Source: Bacillota bacterium
Lineage (GTDB): Bacteria; Bacillota_A; Clostridia; Lachnospirales; Lachnospiraceae
Assembly: GCA_023407175.1 (NCBI GenBank)
Contig: JAEYMU010000030.1
Coordinates: 62,001-126,000 of the forward strand
Direction: 5' to 3'
Length of the DNA stretch: 64,000 nucleotides
A model generated the notes under the pieces. It did not search any database, was not told where the DNA came from, and saw only the letters and a list, made by a program, of their open reading frames with translations. Position 1 is the first letter of the stretch. Each line of letters starts with the position of its first letter. Below are positions 1 to 11,400 of the stretch, piece by piece. The translations under genes were made by a program, and so were the position numbers.

Positions 1-1404
1 AGTCAAAAATGGGAGCTGGTTAAGGCAGGCGGAACCGGTAACCCGACCAGGAGCACAGGTACTAATCTGGCAGCCGCCTTACCCGTATCCTTTGCCTGGG
101 CAGGCTATAATGATGCTGATCAAAAGGGAGGTATGGCTGTCTGGGCTCCGGATATGATCTATAATCCCTCCTATGTATGGGCCGATGGCTCTACCGGCGC
201 CTATATGCTTTACTACTGTACCTCCTCTACCTATAACCGTTCCTGCATCGGTTATGGTGTATCAAAAACAGTGAACGGGCCCTTCCAGTATGTTGATACA
301 ATTCTTTATTCCGGCTTTACCGGCAAGGATGTTAATGTAACAACCTCCTCCAAATTAGGGACAAAAACAGTCAATACAATTTATAAAAATACGAATATTC
401 CCGAGCTGATAGATAATGGCAACTTGTCCGATGTCAACAACAACTGGTTTAATAAGGATTCCTCCTATAACAGCACCTCCTATCCGAATGCCCTTGACCC
501 CAGTGTAGCCTATGACAGGGACGGTAACCTATGGCTTACCTACGGCTCCTGGTCAGGGGGAATTTTCATCCTGCCTCTGAACACACAGACCGGGCAGCCT
601 GTTAGAACCAATACGAACAGTGAAAGCACGGATGCCTATTTTGGCAAGAAAATTGCAGGCGGCTATGGTCACTCCGGGGAAGGTCCCTATATTGTTTACG
701 ACAAGGACACTGATTATTATTACTTGTATGAGTCCTACTGCTGGCTGGCAGCAAACGGCGGCTATCAAATCAGAATGTTCCGTTCCTCAAGCATCGATGG
801 GCCATATACGGATATCAAGGGAAACTCTGCCGTCTACACCGCTATTACTAATATGGCCGACTTGGGCATTAAGCTGTTTGGGAATTATACTCTCTCCTGC
901 CTATCGGTCGGTTATAAATCCGGTGGTCACTGTTCTGCATTGATTGACTCGGATAACCAAAGATATCTGGTTTACCACACCAGATTTAATAATCGAACGG
1001 AAAACCACGAAGTCCGTGTTCATCAGCAATACTTAAACGAGGATGGCTGGCCTGTAACTGCTGTCTATGAATATCTGGGAAGTAAAATCAAGTCATCCGG
1101 CTACAGCAGTAAAGATATGTGCGGTACCTATCAGTTTATCCAGATGGGTAACGATGCCTCTGCAAATAATGTTGGCATGCTTGCAACCAAAAGTGTCAAA
1201 TTAAGCTCCAATGGCAAAATAACCGGAGATATAACCGGTCAATGGTCCTATCAGTCCGGAACCTACTATTGTACCATGGTAATCGGAGGCGTCACCTATA
1301 AGGGTGTCTTCTTCAAGCAAAAAAACGAAGCCAGCAATCATAAGAGTGTTATGACCTTTTCCCTGATTGGTGATAACAATCAATGTATCTGGGGCTCCAA
1401 ATAG
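1..1404 (+). CDS. GH43 extracellular endo-1,5-alpha-L-arabinanase, 3' part
   Basis: The reading frame is open from the first base, so the N-terminus (signal peptide and the catalytic-base Asp) lies outside the window; 467 residues are visible. GH43 features: WAPD near residue 48, the pKa-tuning Asp in DPSVAYD (about 166), the general-acid Glu in GHSGEGPY (about 226), and the metal-site His region in GGHCSALID / YLVYHTRF. The last 95 or so residues (from MCGTYQF) resemble the lipocalin-like beta domain found after the propeller in large clostridial and Bacillus arabinanases. The expected role is cleavage of internal alpha-1,5 bonds in plant arabinan outside the cell. Another GH43 specificity cannot be excluded without the N-terminus. 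A rho-independent terminator follows at 1524. Confidence 0.9.
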   Translation, partial: SQKWELVKAGGTGNPTRSTGTNLAAALPVSFAWAGYNDADQKGGMAVWAPDMIYNPSYVWADGSTGAYMLYYCTSSTYNRSCIGYGVSKTVNGPFQYVDTILYSGFTGKDVNVTTSSKLGTKTVNTIYKNTNIPELIDNGNLSDVNNNWFNKDSSYNSTSYPNALDPSVAYDRDGNLWLTYGSWSGGIFILPLNTQTGQPVRTNTNSESTDAYFGKKIAGGYGHSGEGPYIVYDKDTDYYYLYESYCWLAANGGYQIRMFRSSSIDGPYTDIKGNSAVYTAITNMADLGIKLFGNYTLSCLSVGYKSGGHCSALIDSDNQRYLVYHTRFNNRTENHEVRVHQQYLNEDGWPVTAVYEYLGSKIKSSGYSSKDMCGTYQFIQMGNDASANNVGMLATKSVKLSSNGKITGDITGQWSYQSGTYYCTMVIGGVTYKGVFFKQKNEASNHKSVMTFSLIGDNNQCIWGSK

Positions 1405-1800
1405 CTCTGCTTGTGCCCATGCCGGGTGCACCGGCATAAAAAAAGGCGTGCCGAAAGGGAGTCCTGCATAAGGCAGTATAGAAAAATTATTTATAGGCAC
1501 TGCCAAGTAAGATGTCTGAAAATAAGCATATCGTTCAAAATGGGCGATATGCTTGTTTTTTTGTTTTCTTAGTCTTAATAAGTAAATAACTATATCGGAC
1601 AACAGATTTATTGAATTGGAGGTTAAAGAGTGGGCTTGTTGCTTTAAAAAAGCTACTTCATATTCGTCGGCCATTTGCTGAATGGCATAACGAATGACAT
1701 CTTCTTTTGAGCCATTTACTTGCGCATCAGTTTTGTAAGCATAGTTCCTCCTGGTCACAAAAAGCAGACTTTGTAGCATTTGTGTTATCAATATTGACAT
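1201..1800 (-). other. Doubtful reading frame opposite the GH43 3' end
   Basis: A 199-codon frame runs antisense into the arabinanase gene. Only its first 80 or so codons lie in non-coding DNA, and they have ordinary protein composition (for example KEDVIRYAIQQMADEYEVA). The ATG at 1800 lacks a Shine-Dalgarno. A good AGGAGG inside the frame leads instead to an ATG in another frame that stops after 8 codons. Together with the promoter at 1815-1844 this could be the decayed remnant of a small gene. The part beyond about 1560 reads through the GH43 terminator and gene and is probably meaningless. Function unrecognised. Confidence 0.2.
1524..1562 (+). terminator. Intrinsic terminator after GH43 gene
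   Basis: A perfect 10-bp stem, AAGCATATCG (1524-1533) with CGATATGCTT (1545-1554), has an 11-nt loop and is followed by GTTTTTTTG. It ends transcription of the arabinanase gene. An earlier stem, ATGCCGG/CCGGCAT near 1420-1440, is followed by A rather than T and is not a terminator. Confidence 0.85.
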
Positions 1801-1814
1801 GAATTTTAATAAAT

Positions 1815-1844
1815 ATTATACTTCATTTTAAAGGAATGTCACAA
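1815..1844 (-). promoter_or_regulatory. Sigma-A-like promoter, minus strand
   Basis: On the minus strand, TTGTGA and TATAAT are separated by 18 nt. The predicted start point is only about 8 nt before the ATG at 1800, so a transcript would be almost leaderless for that frame. It points towards the doubtful minus-strand frame in the 1.4-1.9 kb gap. Confidence 0.4.
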
Positions 1845-1939
1845 GTGTGGCTATTGCCAGGAGATAATATTACCGAATTTTATTGTCCTTTTTTGGGGAA
1901 TAATCGATAATGCCTGGGAGAATGTGGAGGGGGATGGAC

Positions 1940-2725
1940 ATGATTGAATTACAAGAAAGCCAATATAAAAGAATTTCGAATTTTCTAAAAAATAATGCCT
2001 GTGATACAGTAGCCTCATATGCAATCATTGAAAACCGGCAGCGCGGCCGGGTATTTGTTAATAATCTTGAATCTCCAAGCTCTGTGTTGTTTTGGCATTA
2101 TAGTGGATTTGCAATGCTGTCGGGTGATAGTACGGACGATAACTTCAATAAAAAAATATATAAGCTTTTATTGGGGGATTTTGAGAACAATCAGAGGAGA
2201 TTTGCGTTGGTCGTTGATAATGGCGACTGGAACAAGCAAATATTGAATCTCATCGGAAATGACACTCAGATAAGTAAAAACTATAGGTTAAAATTCAAAT
2301 TTAATGCTTCACTCTTTACCCAAAAGAATTACATAGTTCCGGCAGGATATGAACTGAAAGTCATTGATGATAACATTATCAATAAGATACAAGGTACAAT
2401 CATTCCAAGCTTTATTTGGGATACTTCGCAAGCATTCCTCACAGCAGGGAAAGGTTTCTGTCTAATGCATGATAATAATATTGCTTGTACTGCATTCTCA
2501 TCCTATATCGGCAATGGACAGATGGATATTGGGATAGAGACAACTGAAAATTATAGAAGAAAGGGGCTTGGGGTAGTTACCGCCTCTGCAATGGTATCCT
2601 ATTCTTTAAAAAATGGATTTGAACCTGTTTGGGGTTGCGCTGAAAATAATATTGGATCTAAAAATATAGCACAAAAATTAGGATTTAAATTAATTGACGC
2701 ACATCCTTTATATATTAAAAGTTAA
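1940..2725 (+). CDS. GNAT-family acetyltransferase
   Basis: 261 residues. The C-terminal third has the GNAT fold signature: a beta-bulge strand (MDIGIETTENYRRKGLG, the acetyl-CoA pyrophosphate loop with RRKGLG) followed by the alpha/beta segment ending NIAQKLGFKL. The N-terminal half is divergent, as in the two-domain GNAT_acetyltran family of Firmicutes. It would transfer an acetyl group from acetyl-CoA to an unknown small-molecule or peptide amine. The start is taken at ATG 1940, 9 nt after GGAGG (1926-1930); an ATG at 1934 is too close to the ribosome-binding site. It stands alone, with a structured stretch downstream. Confidence 0.8.
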   Translation: MIELQESQYKRISNFLKNNACDTVASYAIIENRQRGRVFVNNLESPSSVLFWHYSGFAMLSGDSTDDNFNKKIYKLLLGDFENNQRRFALVVDNGDWNKQILNLIGNDTQISKNYRLKFKFNASLFTQKNYIVPAGYELKVIDDNIINKIQGTIIPSFIWDTSQAFLTAGKGFCLMHDNNIACTAFSSYIGNGQMDIGIETTENYRRKGLGVVTASAMVSYSLKNGFEPVWGCAENNIGSKNIAQKLGFKLIDAHPLYIKS

Positions 2726-2771
2726 ATATCATGCCATAAGATTTCTCCATAATACAGATAATCGTAAAATA

Positions 2772-2898
2772 CCGGACAACTTTGGGCCAAGTTGGCCCGA
2801 AGTCCCGGAAAGGAGTTTCACTATGAAAAGGGGAAATATCTTCGGCTTTCCCGTAATGATGGGGGTCTGACAGAAGGGCGTAGCTTTTACACTACGCC
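2772..2898. other. Three consecutive hairpins in intergenic DNA
   Basis: Three stem-loops occur within 127 bp. (1) 2772-2808: nested stems CCGG..CCGG, ACTT..AAGT and GGGCC..GGCCC around loop AAGTT. (2) 2831-2852: GGGAAA..TTTCCC. (3) 2877-2898: GGCGTAG..CTACGCC. None has a T run. AAGGAG with ATG at 2823 opens only a 15-codon frame. The stretch lies between the GNAT gene and the converging glucan synthase genes. It may be a small structured RNA or the leader of a lost gene; I do not recognise a known family. Confidence 0.35.
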
Positions 2899-2986
2899 AC
2901 ACTTAATTGGATACTGTTTTACTAAGGACTGCCTAATTTAACGTGTGTAAATTGCCCTTGGCCCACATGTACTTTACTGGACTATT

Positions 2987-5440
2987 TCACGCTGTCACAA
3001 TATGAGTCTGACCATCATCTGTCAGCTTGATTCGGTTTCCTCTGACTTTCTCCCCATCCAGTGTCAGCCGGTCTGTCTTTAAATTTCCCTTACTCCTGCT
3101 TTCCACACGTATTTCATAGCTGCTGGCTCCATAGCGGTAAATTACCGTATAATCTCCGAAGGACTCCGGTGTGGCAGGATCAATTACAAGACTGTCCTCT
3201 TCTTTTCTTATGCCTAAGAACCAGCATATCAGTCCCTGATACATCCAGCCCGCAGAGCCGGTATACCAGCTCCAGCCACCTCTTCCGGTATAGGGCGGAC
3301 TTAAGGATATATCGGCAATCATAACATAGGGCTCCTTCTCATAACGCAGGGCATTTCTTTTGTTCAGGGTAATGTGAATGGGATTGAGCATGGTAAACAG
3401 AGTATAAGCCATCTGATAATCTCCCAGCATGGCAGTTGCTATGGCAAGCCACACGGCGGCATGGGTATATTGTCCGCCATTTTCACGAATACCAGGGATA
3501 TAATTCTTGATATACCCCGGATTATTCACTGTCTTATCAAAGGGTGGAGCCAGCAGCAAGGATATGGAATCCTCCTCCCTTACCAGATGCCTCCAGGCTG
3601 ACTGCATAGCCATCAATGCCCGCTCCTTCGACGCTCCCTTCGATATTACACTCCAGGACTGGCTGATGGAGTCAATTCTGCATTCCTCGCATTCCTTGGA
3701 ACCAAGCTTTGCCCCATTATCATAAAAGGCCCGCAGATACCACTCGCCATCCCAGGTATTCTCCTCTATGCTCTGCAGGAGAGCGGTACGTTTTTCCTCC
3801 AGCTCCTTTGCATATTCCAAATCCTCCATGTGATTGCAAAGGGGAATAAATTCTCCCAGCACGGTATAGAAAAACCAGGCAAGCCATACGCTTTCTCCCA
3901 TTCCCTCCTTGCCTACTCCGTTCATTCCGTCATTCCAGTCTCCTCCTCCCATTAAGGGAAGGCCATGACTCCCCAGTCTGGTGATCTGAATGGTTTTCCT
4001 GCAATGCTCATAGACACTTTCCTTTCGCTGCGAAACCGCAGGAGTATACATGACCTCCTGCTCCTGGGCCTCAAGCACCGGCCCCTTGATATAGGAAACC
4101 TCCTCCTTAAGGATGGAATAATCTCCGGTACACCGGATATAGGCAGCCACAGCATAAGGCAGCCACAGCAAATCATCCGTAATTCTGGTCCGTACTCCGA
4201 TTCCTGTGGGCGGATGCCACCAATGCTGAACATCCCCCTCTTCAAACTGTCTGCTGCAGGCTATTATAATCTGGTTCTTCAGAGCTTCGGGATTGGTAAA
4301 TACCAGCGAAAGCGTATCCTGAAGCTGGTCCCGGAAGCCGAAGGCTCCGCCGCATTGATAGAAGGCCGCTCTCGCATTGATACGGCAGGCTATGGTCTGA
4401 TACATCAGCCAGCCATTTACCAGAATATCGATTGCCCTGTCCTTTGTCTTAACCTGAAGGACTCCAAGCGTCTTATCCCAGTAGGCCCTCACCCTGTTTA
4501 ATTCTTCTTCAAAGCTACTAAGGTCCCTGTACCTGCGGCGCAGCCGTACCATCTCCTCCTGGCTTTGACACTGGCCAAGCCCGAACAAAACCTCTCTGCT
4601 TTCTCTGGGAGGCAGCGCTACGGATACCTGTATTACCCCGCAGGAGTCATAGCATACACCGGTACGGTTGGACAGTCTGGCATCCAGCCCCTTCGGGTCT
4701 CTTACCGAGCCCTTAAGTCCCAGAAATTCCTGTCTGTCCCCGGTAAAGCCCTTTATCATCTCACTGGAGAAAATAAAGGCCTGAGTGTCGGTAAAGTCCA
4801 TGGCATAAATATTACTTGCGCTTAATATTTCCTGCGCACTGTGATAGGTGGTCAGAATATAGGGATTTGTATGCTCTCTGTTTGTGCCCAGCACCCACTC
4901 CACATAATAGGTAAGGCTCAAATATTTTGTTTTATCCGTCTGATTCGTCAGTGAAAGCCTCCAGAGCTTTAAGGGCTCCTCCAGAGGAGTAAACACCGTA
5001 AGCTGAGTCTTAAGCTGCTGCTCCTCATGGAGAAAGCTTGAATATCCAAATCCATGTCTGACCCGGTACGTACCATGGTCCGTCCTTCCGAGGGATACCG
5101 GCGTTATTACCTCTCCAGTTATTTCATCAAAGATATAGATTGCTTCGGAGGCACTGTCGCTGACTGGATCATTCGACCAGGGAGTCAGCTTATTCTCTCT
5201 GCTGTTTATGGCCCAGGTAAAACCGGCTCCTGTTTCTGAAATATGAAAGCCGAATTTTTTATTTGCTACTACATTAATCCAAGGTACCGGCGGTTTGTTG
5301 CTTCCTTCCAGCAAAATCTCATACTCCTTACCGTCATCGACAAACCCGCCGTAGCCGTTAAAGAATTCATAGTTGTCCTTATCTTCCTGTACCCCTGTCT
5401 GCGAAACAAAAACCGAATCCAAACAATCTCCTCCTAACAT
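2987..5440 (-). CDS. Cyclic beta-1,2-glucan synthase, C-terminal GH94 part
   Basis: 817 residues matching the C-terminal GH94 (inverting phosphorylase-like) module of NdvB/ChvB/Cgs proteins. It opens with the module signature FFNGYGGF..DGKEYEI and PWINVVANKKFGF, carries the catalytic Asp motif GGGDWNDGMN near residue 500, the HWWHPP motif near 405 and the phosphate-site segment GSAGWMYQG near 728. In known synthases this module trims linear beta-1,2-glucan by phosphorolysis to set ring size. It begins 8 nt after the stop of the N-terminal gene, in another frame. The ATG at 5440 follows GAGGAAGGA; a TTG at 5422 follows AGGAGG by 7 nt and may be the true start. Together the two ORFs equal one normal synthase (about 2,850 residues). 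Confidence 0.85.
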   Translation of the reverse strand: MLGGDCLDSVFVSQTGVQEDKDNYEFFNGYGGFVDDGKEYEILLEGSNKPPVPWINVVANKKFGFHISETGAGFTWAINSRENKLTPWSNDPVSDSASEAIYIFDEITGEVITPVSLGRTDHGTYRVRHGFGYSSFLHEEQQLKTQLTVFTPLEEPLKLWRLSLTNQTDKTKYLSLTYYVEWVLGTNREHTNPYILTTYHSAQEILSASNIYAMDFTDTQAFIFSSEMIKGFTGDRQEFLGLKGSVRDPKGLDARLSNRTGVCYDSCGVIQVSVALPPRESREVLFGLGQCQSQEEMVRLRRRYRDLSSFEEELNRVRAYWDKTLGVLQVKTKDRAIDILVNGWLMYQTIACRINARAAFYQCGGAFGFRDQLQDTLSLVFTNPEALKNQIIIACSRQFEEGDVQHWWHPPTGIGVRTRITDDLLWLPYAVAAYIRCTGDYSILKEEVSYIKGPVLEAQEQEVMYTPAVSQRKESVYEHCRKTIQITRLGSHGLPLMGGGDWNDGMNGVGKEGMGESVWLAWFFYTVLGEFIPLCNHMEDLEYAKELEEKRTALLQSIEENTWDGEWYLRAFYDNGAKLGSKECEECRIDSISQSWSVISKGASKERALMAMQSAWRHLVREEDSISLLLAPPFDKTVNNPGYIKNYIPGIRENGGQYTHAAVWLAIATAMLGDYQMAYTLFTMLNPIHITLNKRNALRYEKEPYVMIADISLSPPYTGRGGWSWYTGSAGWMYQGLICWFLGIRKEEDSLVIDPATPESFGDYTVIYRYGASSYEIRVESRSKGNLKTDRLTLDGEKVRGNRIKLTDDGQTHIVTA

Positions 5441-5448
5441 TCCTTCCT

Positions 5449-8400
5449 CTATTCTTCCACCAGTTCCCCAAGCTTTTCTTTGATGTTCTTAAAATAAATG
5501 CCGGTTTTTTCTGAAAACACTACCCGGGCGACGGTATAAAGCAGGTCAATTTCAGCGGGTATCAGCTCATAGGAATGCAAAAGAAATAAACCGGGCTTTT
5601 CCTCGACCGAATCATAAATACGAAGGGAACCGGTCAAATCACCAACCAATAGGTCAAGCTCCTGCATATAACCATGCTTGGCCTCACTCAATATGACAAG
5701 GTCCACTCTGACGCGGTTTATTCTTAAGTATTCATATGCCTTAAGCACGTCCTTGATAATAGCCGCCTCCTCCACGGAATTAATCTTAAGCAAAAGAATG
5801 GGATTGTCTCCTGATATCCCAAATTTCCAAAGAAAGCTCTGGTTTGTGCTGTTTCTTCTGATATACTCCTGGGGACCCCGGTAGACAGCATTCGGGTAAT
5901 AGATCGGACTGATTAAATCCTGAAAGGCATTCAACTGGTAGCCTGTAATTTCAAGATATTTCAGCTCAATATCCGTCTGCATCCGGAATTTTTCAAAAAC
6001 ATCCTCAATCCGGTAAGCCGCATTCAATTCCTCACTGATATGTGCCGCCTCCTCCTTGTTCTGGCACACACCTGTGATAAAGGAGATCATGGCTGTCTCT
6101 CCCGCCTCCAACTCCACACTTACCCGAAAGCTCATAATCGGATCATTACAAAAGCCGGAGCGGTTGGAAAAGGGGATACTTTCGGCAACTCCTTCCGGGT
6201 CCTCCAGCGTATGGTTCCTTCCGATAAACTTCAGCCTGTCATTCTCATACTCCATTTTTTTACTAAGCTTTGCATTCGTCTTTACCATATGCATCAGATA
6301 GGGCTGCTCCTGTCTCTTGCCTCCCCTTCTCCTGGTCAAAAAGATTTCCTGCTCCTCCATATATTCGCTTTCCATAAACAGCTTGTTAAAGGCAGGATGA
6401 CTAAGCTCTGCCAGATGACTGTCACCTACCACCTCAAGATAGCTGGTAACCTCAAGCAGCTTCTTATTCTTGCTATGGTTGGTCAATGTCACCCTGCGAA
6501 TTTCCAGATTATGCTCCGAAGATAAGCTTACCTCGGTCCGGGTGGATACATCTGTGTCCTTTCTTTTAAACTCTGCCAGATACGGGGAAAAGATCACCTG
6601 ATAGTCCTCCGGCTCCGCCTTGGTCGGATGGTAGGCAATGCTCCAAATTTTACCCCTGTTCACATCCTTGATATAAATATAGTTACCCGTGTTTGCATAC
6701 CGGTCGGCTCTCCACCGGTGCAGCATCATATTCTTATAGCAGCTAAAGCCGTCGCCTTCAGAGGTGATCATCATGGAATACTTATTATTGGAAAGATAAT
6801 TTGCAATCGGTATCAGGGGTGCAACACTATTGATATAGCGGCTGTTGTAGGCATCCTCTCTGAAATGTATCTTTCCTATCCTTATGGTGTAGCCCCTCTT
6901 GGCAAGAGAAATGAGATGCGACTGGCGCTTTTCCTCTAATAAAACCTCTGTTGCCTTCACAATCGCCTCCGAATGAAATCTCTTTCGCAGTATCCCCTGG
7001 TTCAGATAATTGTTAATCGCCGCAAGTATCATTCCCTGATGATGGGTCATAAAGGATTTCACAACACAATAGGGCGTCATATCAATGGAGCTGGGATTAT
7101 TAAAATCAATGGCTTCATAAAAGCCGTATTCCCCATATACGCCAAGCTCCACAAGCCTTCTTAGGTTATCCAGGCTTTCCTGTACAGCATACTCCAGGGC
7201 CAGCAGGGTAGCGTAGGGGGTCACCACAAGAGAATTTCTTCGCACCGGCTGAAGCCTTAGCTTTGGTACACCGAAGGCCTTATACTGGTAATTGCCGTTT
7301 AAGTCAAAGCGGTAATACTGTGATTCTGAAATCCCCCAGGGAATCCCGGCCTCCTTCGCATAGGAAATCTGCTGGATTACTGCTGCCCTGGCACTATCCG
7401 CATATACGGAATCCTCATATTCCTTGAGTACGAGATTAGGCATCAGATATTCAAACATCGTACCGCTCCAGGACACAAAGCAGGGAATTCCCTTCACCAT
7501 CGTAAGCGGCCTGCCAAGCTTTTGCCAATGCCGCTGGGATACATCCCCGGTTGCAATTGCAAGAAAGCTGGTCAGCGCCGACTCAGAGGCCATCAGGTCA
7601 TAGCAGCCTGCGTCAAGTGTCTGGGAGGATACATGATAGCCGATATGAAACAGCATACGCTTTTCATTAAATAAGAATTTAAAATCCACATTGGCAAGGA
7701 TACTGTCTATCTCAATGCAAATCCTGTTTATTCTGTTCATCAGAGCTACGGCATATTTATTATCCCTTTGTTTCAGCCCTGTAAGGGTCGGGACCTCGGA
7801 GAATTTCATCTCCTTAAGCTTAAACTGTGCTGTTTCCTTCACAATTTCTTCTGACACATGAAGCAGCTCCCTATACCATCTGACATTTTCATGGGGCTTT
7901 GGCTCCCGGCACGCCAGCTCCTCCCACATATCCGTCAGTTCCTCTGTAAATTCGCCGATTGTGGTATAATTGCCCTTCAGCTTCTTTCCGCAGTTGCTTA
8001 ACTGAAGTGTCCTGTTAAGCTCCATAAGCTGGTTTGCAGTCAGTACTTTATGCTTTTTCTGGTCGATTAAGCCCTGCTTTAAGGCAATCAGATGCCCTAG
8101 AAAATTTCCGCTGTCAACTGTTGAAATATAAGCTGGATTTAAAACCTCCAGCGTTCCGATATGATACCAGTTATACAGATGGCCCTTCCATTTTAAAAGC
8201 TTTCGGATCGTGTCCATTAATTTTTCTATATAATCCAGTGTGGCGCTTAAGGTCTCAAAGCCCAAATCCCTGGCGGACAAAACAGCCAGCAGCTGGAGCC
8301 CTATATTCGTAGGAGAGGTTTTATCACTTAATTTCTCCCCTCTTAGAATCTGATAATTATCGGGACAGAGCCAGTTATTTTCCTTTGTGGACAGCTCCTT

Positions 8401-11400
8401 AAAAAACATCCAGGTCTTTCGCGCCGTATCCATCAAAAGCTCACGGTCCTGGGAGCTTAGCGGCTTATCTGCTTCCTTACCGGGCTGGCTGATTCGGTAA
8501 GCCACATAAAAGGCCATGCTCCATAGGATAGCAAGCACTGCATACAGAAGAACTCCAAAGGCCGGAGGTCTTTCGATTATTAGCAAAAGCACCAGGAGCC
8601 CGGCAGGGACAAAGGAGGTCCACATGCTAAGCATATAGCCCTTTAAGGTATTTATAATGGAAGCATCCACACTTTCCGCCGTATTCCACTGCAACAGGCT
8701 TTTCTTGCTGACATACATCCGGTAGAGGGTACGAAGCATTGCATCGGCTGCCATATAAGCCCGATAGGGCGTAAGCACCAGCTCCAGGAAGGCTCTTTGC
8801 ACCATAATCCCCAGTTCCTTAAGGAAGCTTTTCCAGACAAGTGCCAGCTTCGGACGAAACAGCTTCTGTGTTATAACGGCAAACAGCAAAACCGCAAGAT
8901 TGAATACGTCGACAAAGAACAGGATGGGCAGCCACAGATAATAAGCACCCGGCATGAAGAGCAGATTCAGAACAATCAGTAGAGTCTTACTTAGGGGTAC
9001 CAGACTCCGCCTTAAATTATCCGCAATTTTCCACCGTGACAGCGCGCATAGAGGCTTACCTCCCGCTGCCTTCCTGCCAAGGAGCCAGGGTAACAGCTGC
9101 CAGTCTCCGCGAATCCAACGGTGCTCACGCTTTGCATAGGAAATAACGCTGCCCGGGAAGCTGTCCATAATTTTTGCATTACTGGAAAATGCAGTTCTGG
9201 CATAGCAGCTTTCCAGCAGGTCATGACTAAGCACCTGATTCTCCGGCAGTTTATTATAAAGCAGCATATGAAAGGCTTTCACATCATAGATGCCCTTACC
9301 GTTATAAATTCCCTGTCCGAAGATATCCTGATAAATGTCGGATACCACCGCCGAATAATGAGCAAGCCCCGACTGCCCTCCGAAAACCTCTGTAAAACGG
9401 CTTCCCTTCTTATCAACGATATGATTTCTGACAGAGGGCTGAATAATGACATAGCCCTCTGTTACAGTTTTCGTCTTAAGATCGATCAAAGGCCGGTTCA
9501 TCGGATGGTCGATGAGTCCCACCAGCTTTGCCGCATTATCCCGTATGAGATTTGTGTCAGCATCCAGCGTGATCACATAGCGAAAGGTCCCTAGCAGCTC
9601 CATATCGCACAGCAGCCTTGAAAAGGTCGTGACCTCCTGTCCCGCCCCATTCAGCAGGTAATTAAATTCCTCCAGCTTTCCCCTCTTTCGTTCCCAGCAC
9701 ATATAGCAGTTCTCTGCCTTATTCCACTTCCGGTATCTGATGAATAAGGAAAAGCGCTGATGCTCGGAAGGATATAATTCATTCAGCTCCTTCATACGGC
9801 TGATCATTGCATTTTCTATGTCCTCATCCTCCGGAGAAAACTGCTCGGGTGAATCCTTAAAATCCATCAGCAGGGCAAAATACAAATTGGATTGCCGGTT
9901 GGCAAGATAATGCTTTTGCAGCCGTTCAAAATAGTCCAGTCCCTGTTCCTTCGAGGCCACAATGACCGGCATAACCACGTAGGTTCTTGCGGAATCAGGA
10001 ATTTCCCTTAGGTAATCCAGGGAAGGTATCTTCTTAACCTGAATGTTTCTGGTAAAGATAAAATTCGTCAGCTCCAATACAATCCCTACAAGTAAGGGGA
10101 AGGCGGAAAACAAGATGAGGATTTCCGGCAGGCTGTCCCGAAGTCCTCCTACTCTCTCATCAATAAATTCAAGGAGCAAACACAGGGCGAACAGAAGAAG
10201 AAAGAAGGTAAGGAAATACCCCAGGCCCTTTCCGTTAATTCTCCATTTCCGCTTTGCCAGTCTGGGCTTTCGCAGAACCTTTGCAAGGAGAACGGGATAA
10301 CCCTTCCCCAGTAAATAAGTCCCCACATGATGGGAACAGTACAAGTCCTCTCTCCCTGCCTGTGCAAGCTCAAGACAGTCCTTGGCGATTCTTTGCTCAT
10401 TCAGCTTAAAATCCAGGGCAAGCTTGACAATTACCTCCCGGTACATGCCCTTGCTTTCAGCATCCATCCTTGGATAAATACCTTCCGGGTCTCCGGATAA
10501 TATCTGCTCCAGGCAGGAGAACTCCTCGTAGAATCTCTCCACATCCATTTCATTCATTTCCCGAAGGCTGATAATAAGTGCCCGGATTTTTGTTTCCAGA
10601 AAGGTCTCTATCTTGCCTTCCTCCGAATAGACATTAGAGGGCTTTAAGCGTATACTGCTTGATTTAAAATGGTATTCCAGATACTTTTGTATGGCATTGT
10701 CATCCATGGACATATTCTTAAGAAGATAAATCACATGGGAGTGGAAGGAATAATTACGCCTGCAATCCGGCTCCGGGTCCCTGAAAAGTGCTGAGATGTC
10801 CGCCCCATTCTTTCCTGAAAGATGCTCTCTTACAAACTGATCCGCCTTGGACTTTAAGTGGATAATATGAAGAATGCTTTCCGCCACCTCAATAATACTC
10901 TCCAGTAAACAAAAGCCCAGCATTTCGGGAAGCACCCATAGCTCCTTATCTGTCAGCGGTACCGTTTCCTGATATGCCTTCAGCATGACAGTGATACTCT
11001 CTTCGTCCAGATGTCCGCCGGACATGGATACCATTTTCTTGGCTAATATATAGACTCTGGGATATCCCCGGTATTCCCTTGTCTTTAATATAGGAAGAAC
11101 CTCATAGCTGGTACCCGAGGTTCTTACCTTCTTAATCTCCCGGTACATCATCTGAAAATTATCAAAAAGCCACCTGGCTGCCGGTATCAGGGTAATTATG
11201 TCGGAGGAAATCGCCGATATATTTGCCCTGATACGGTTCAGCTTCTTATAGGCAATCTGATTATAATCATCCAGCACAAAATTGTATTTCATCAACTTAA
11301 TCTGCCTATGGCTGGCCGCCAGCTCCCGCATCTGCTGCTCCCAGTCCTTTACGCCCAGTGTCCCCAGCTTCTCTACTGTATTAATATTAAAATAGACCTT

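Noticed and set aside
1414..1446. ATGCCGG/CCGGCAT hairpin as a GH43 terminator
   Set aside because: It is followed by an A run on the plus strand and lacks a U run in both directions; the hairpin at 1524 is the proper terminator.
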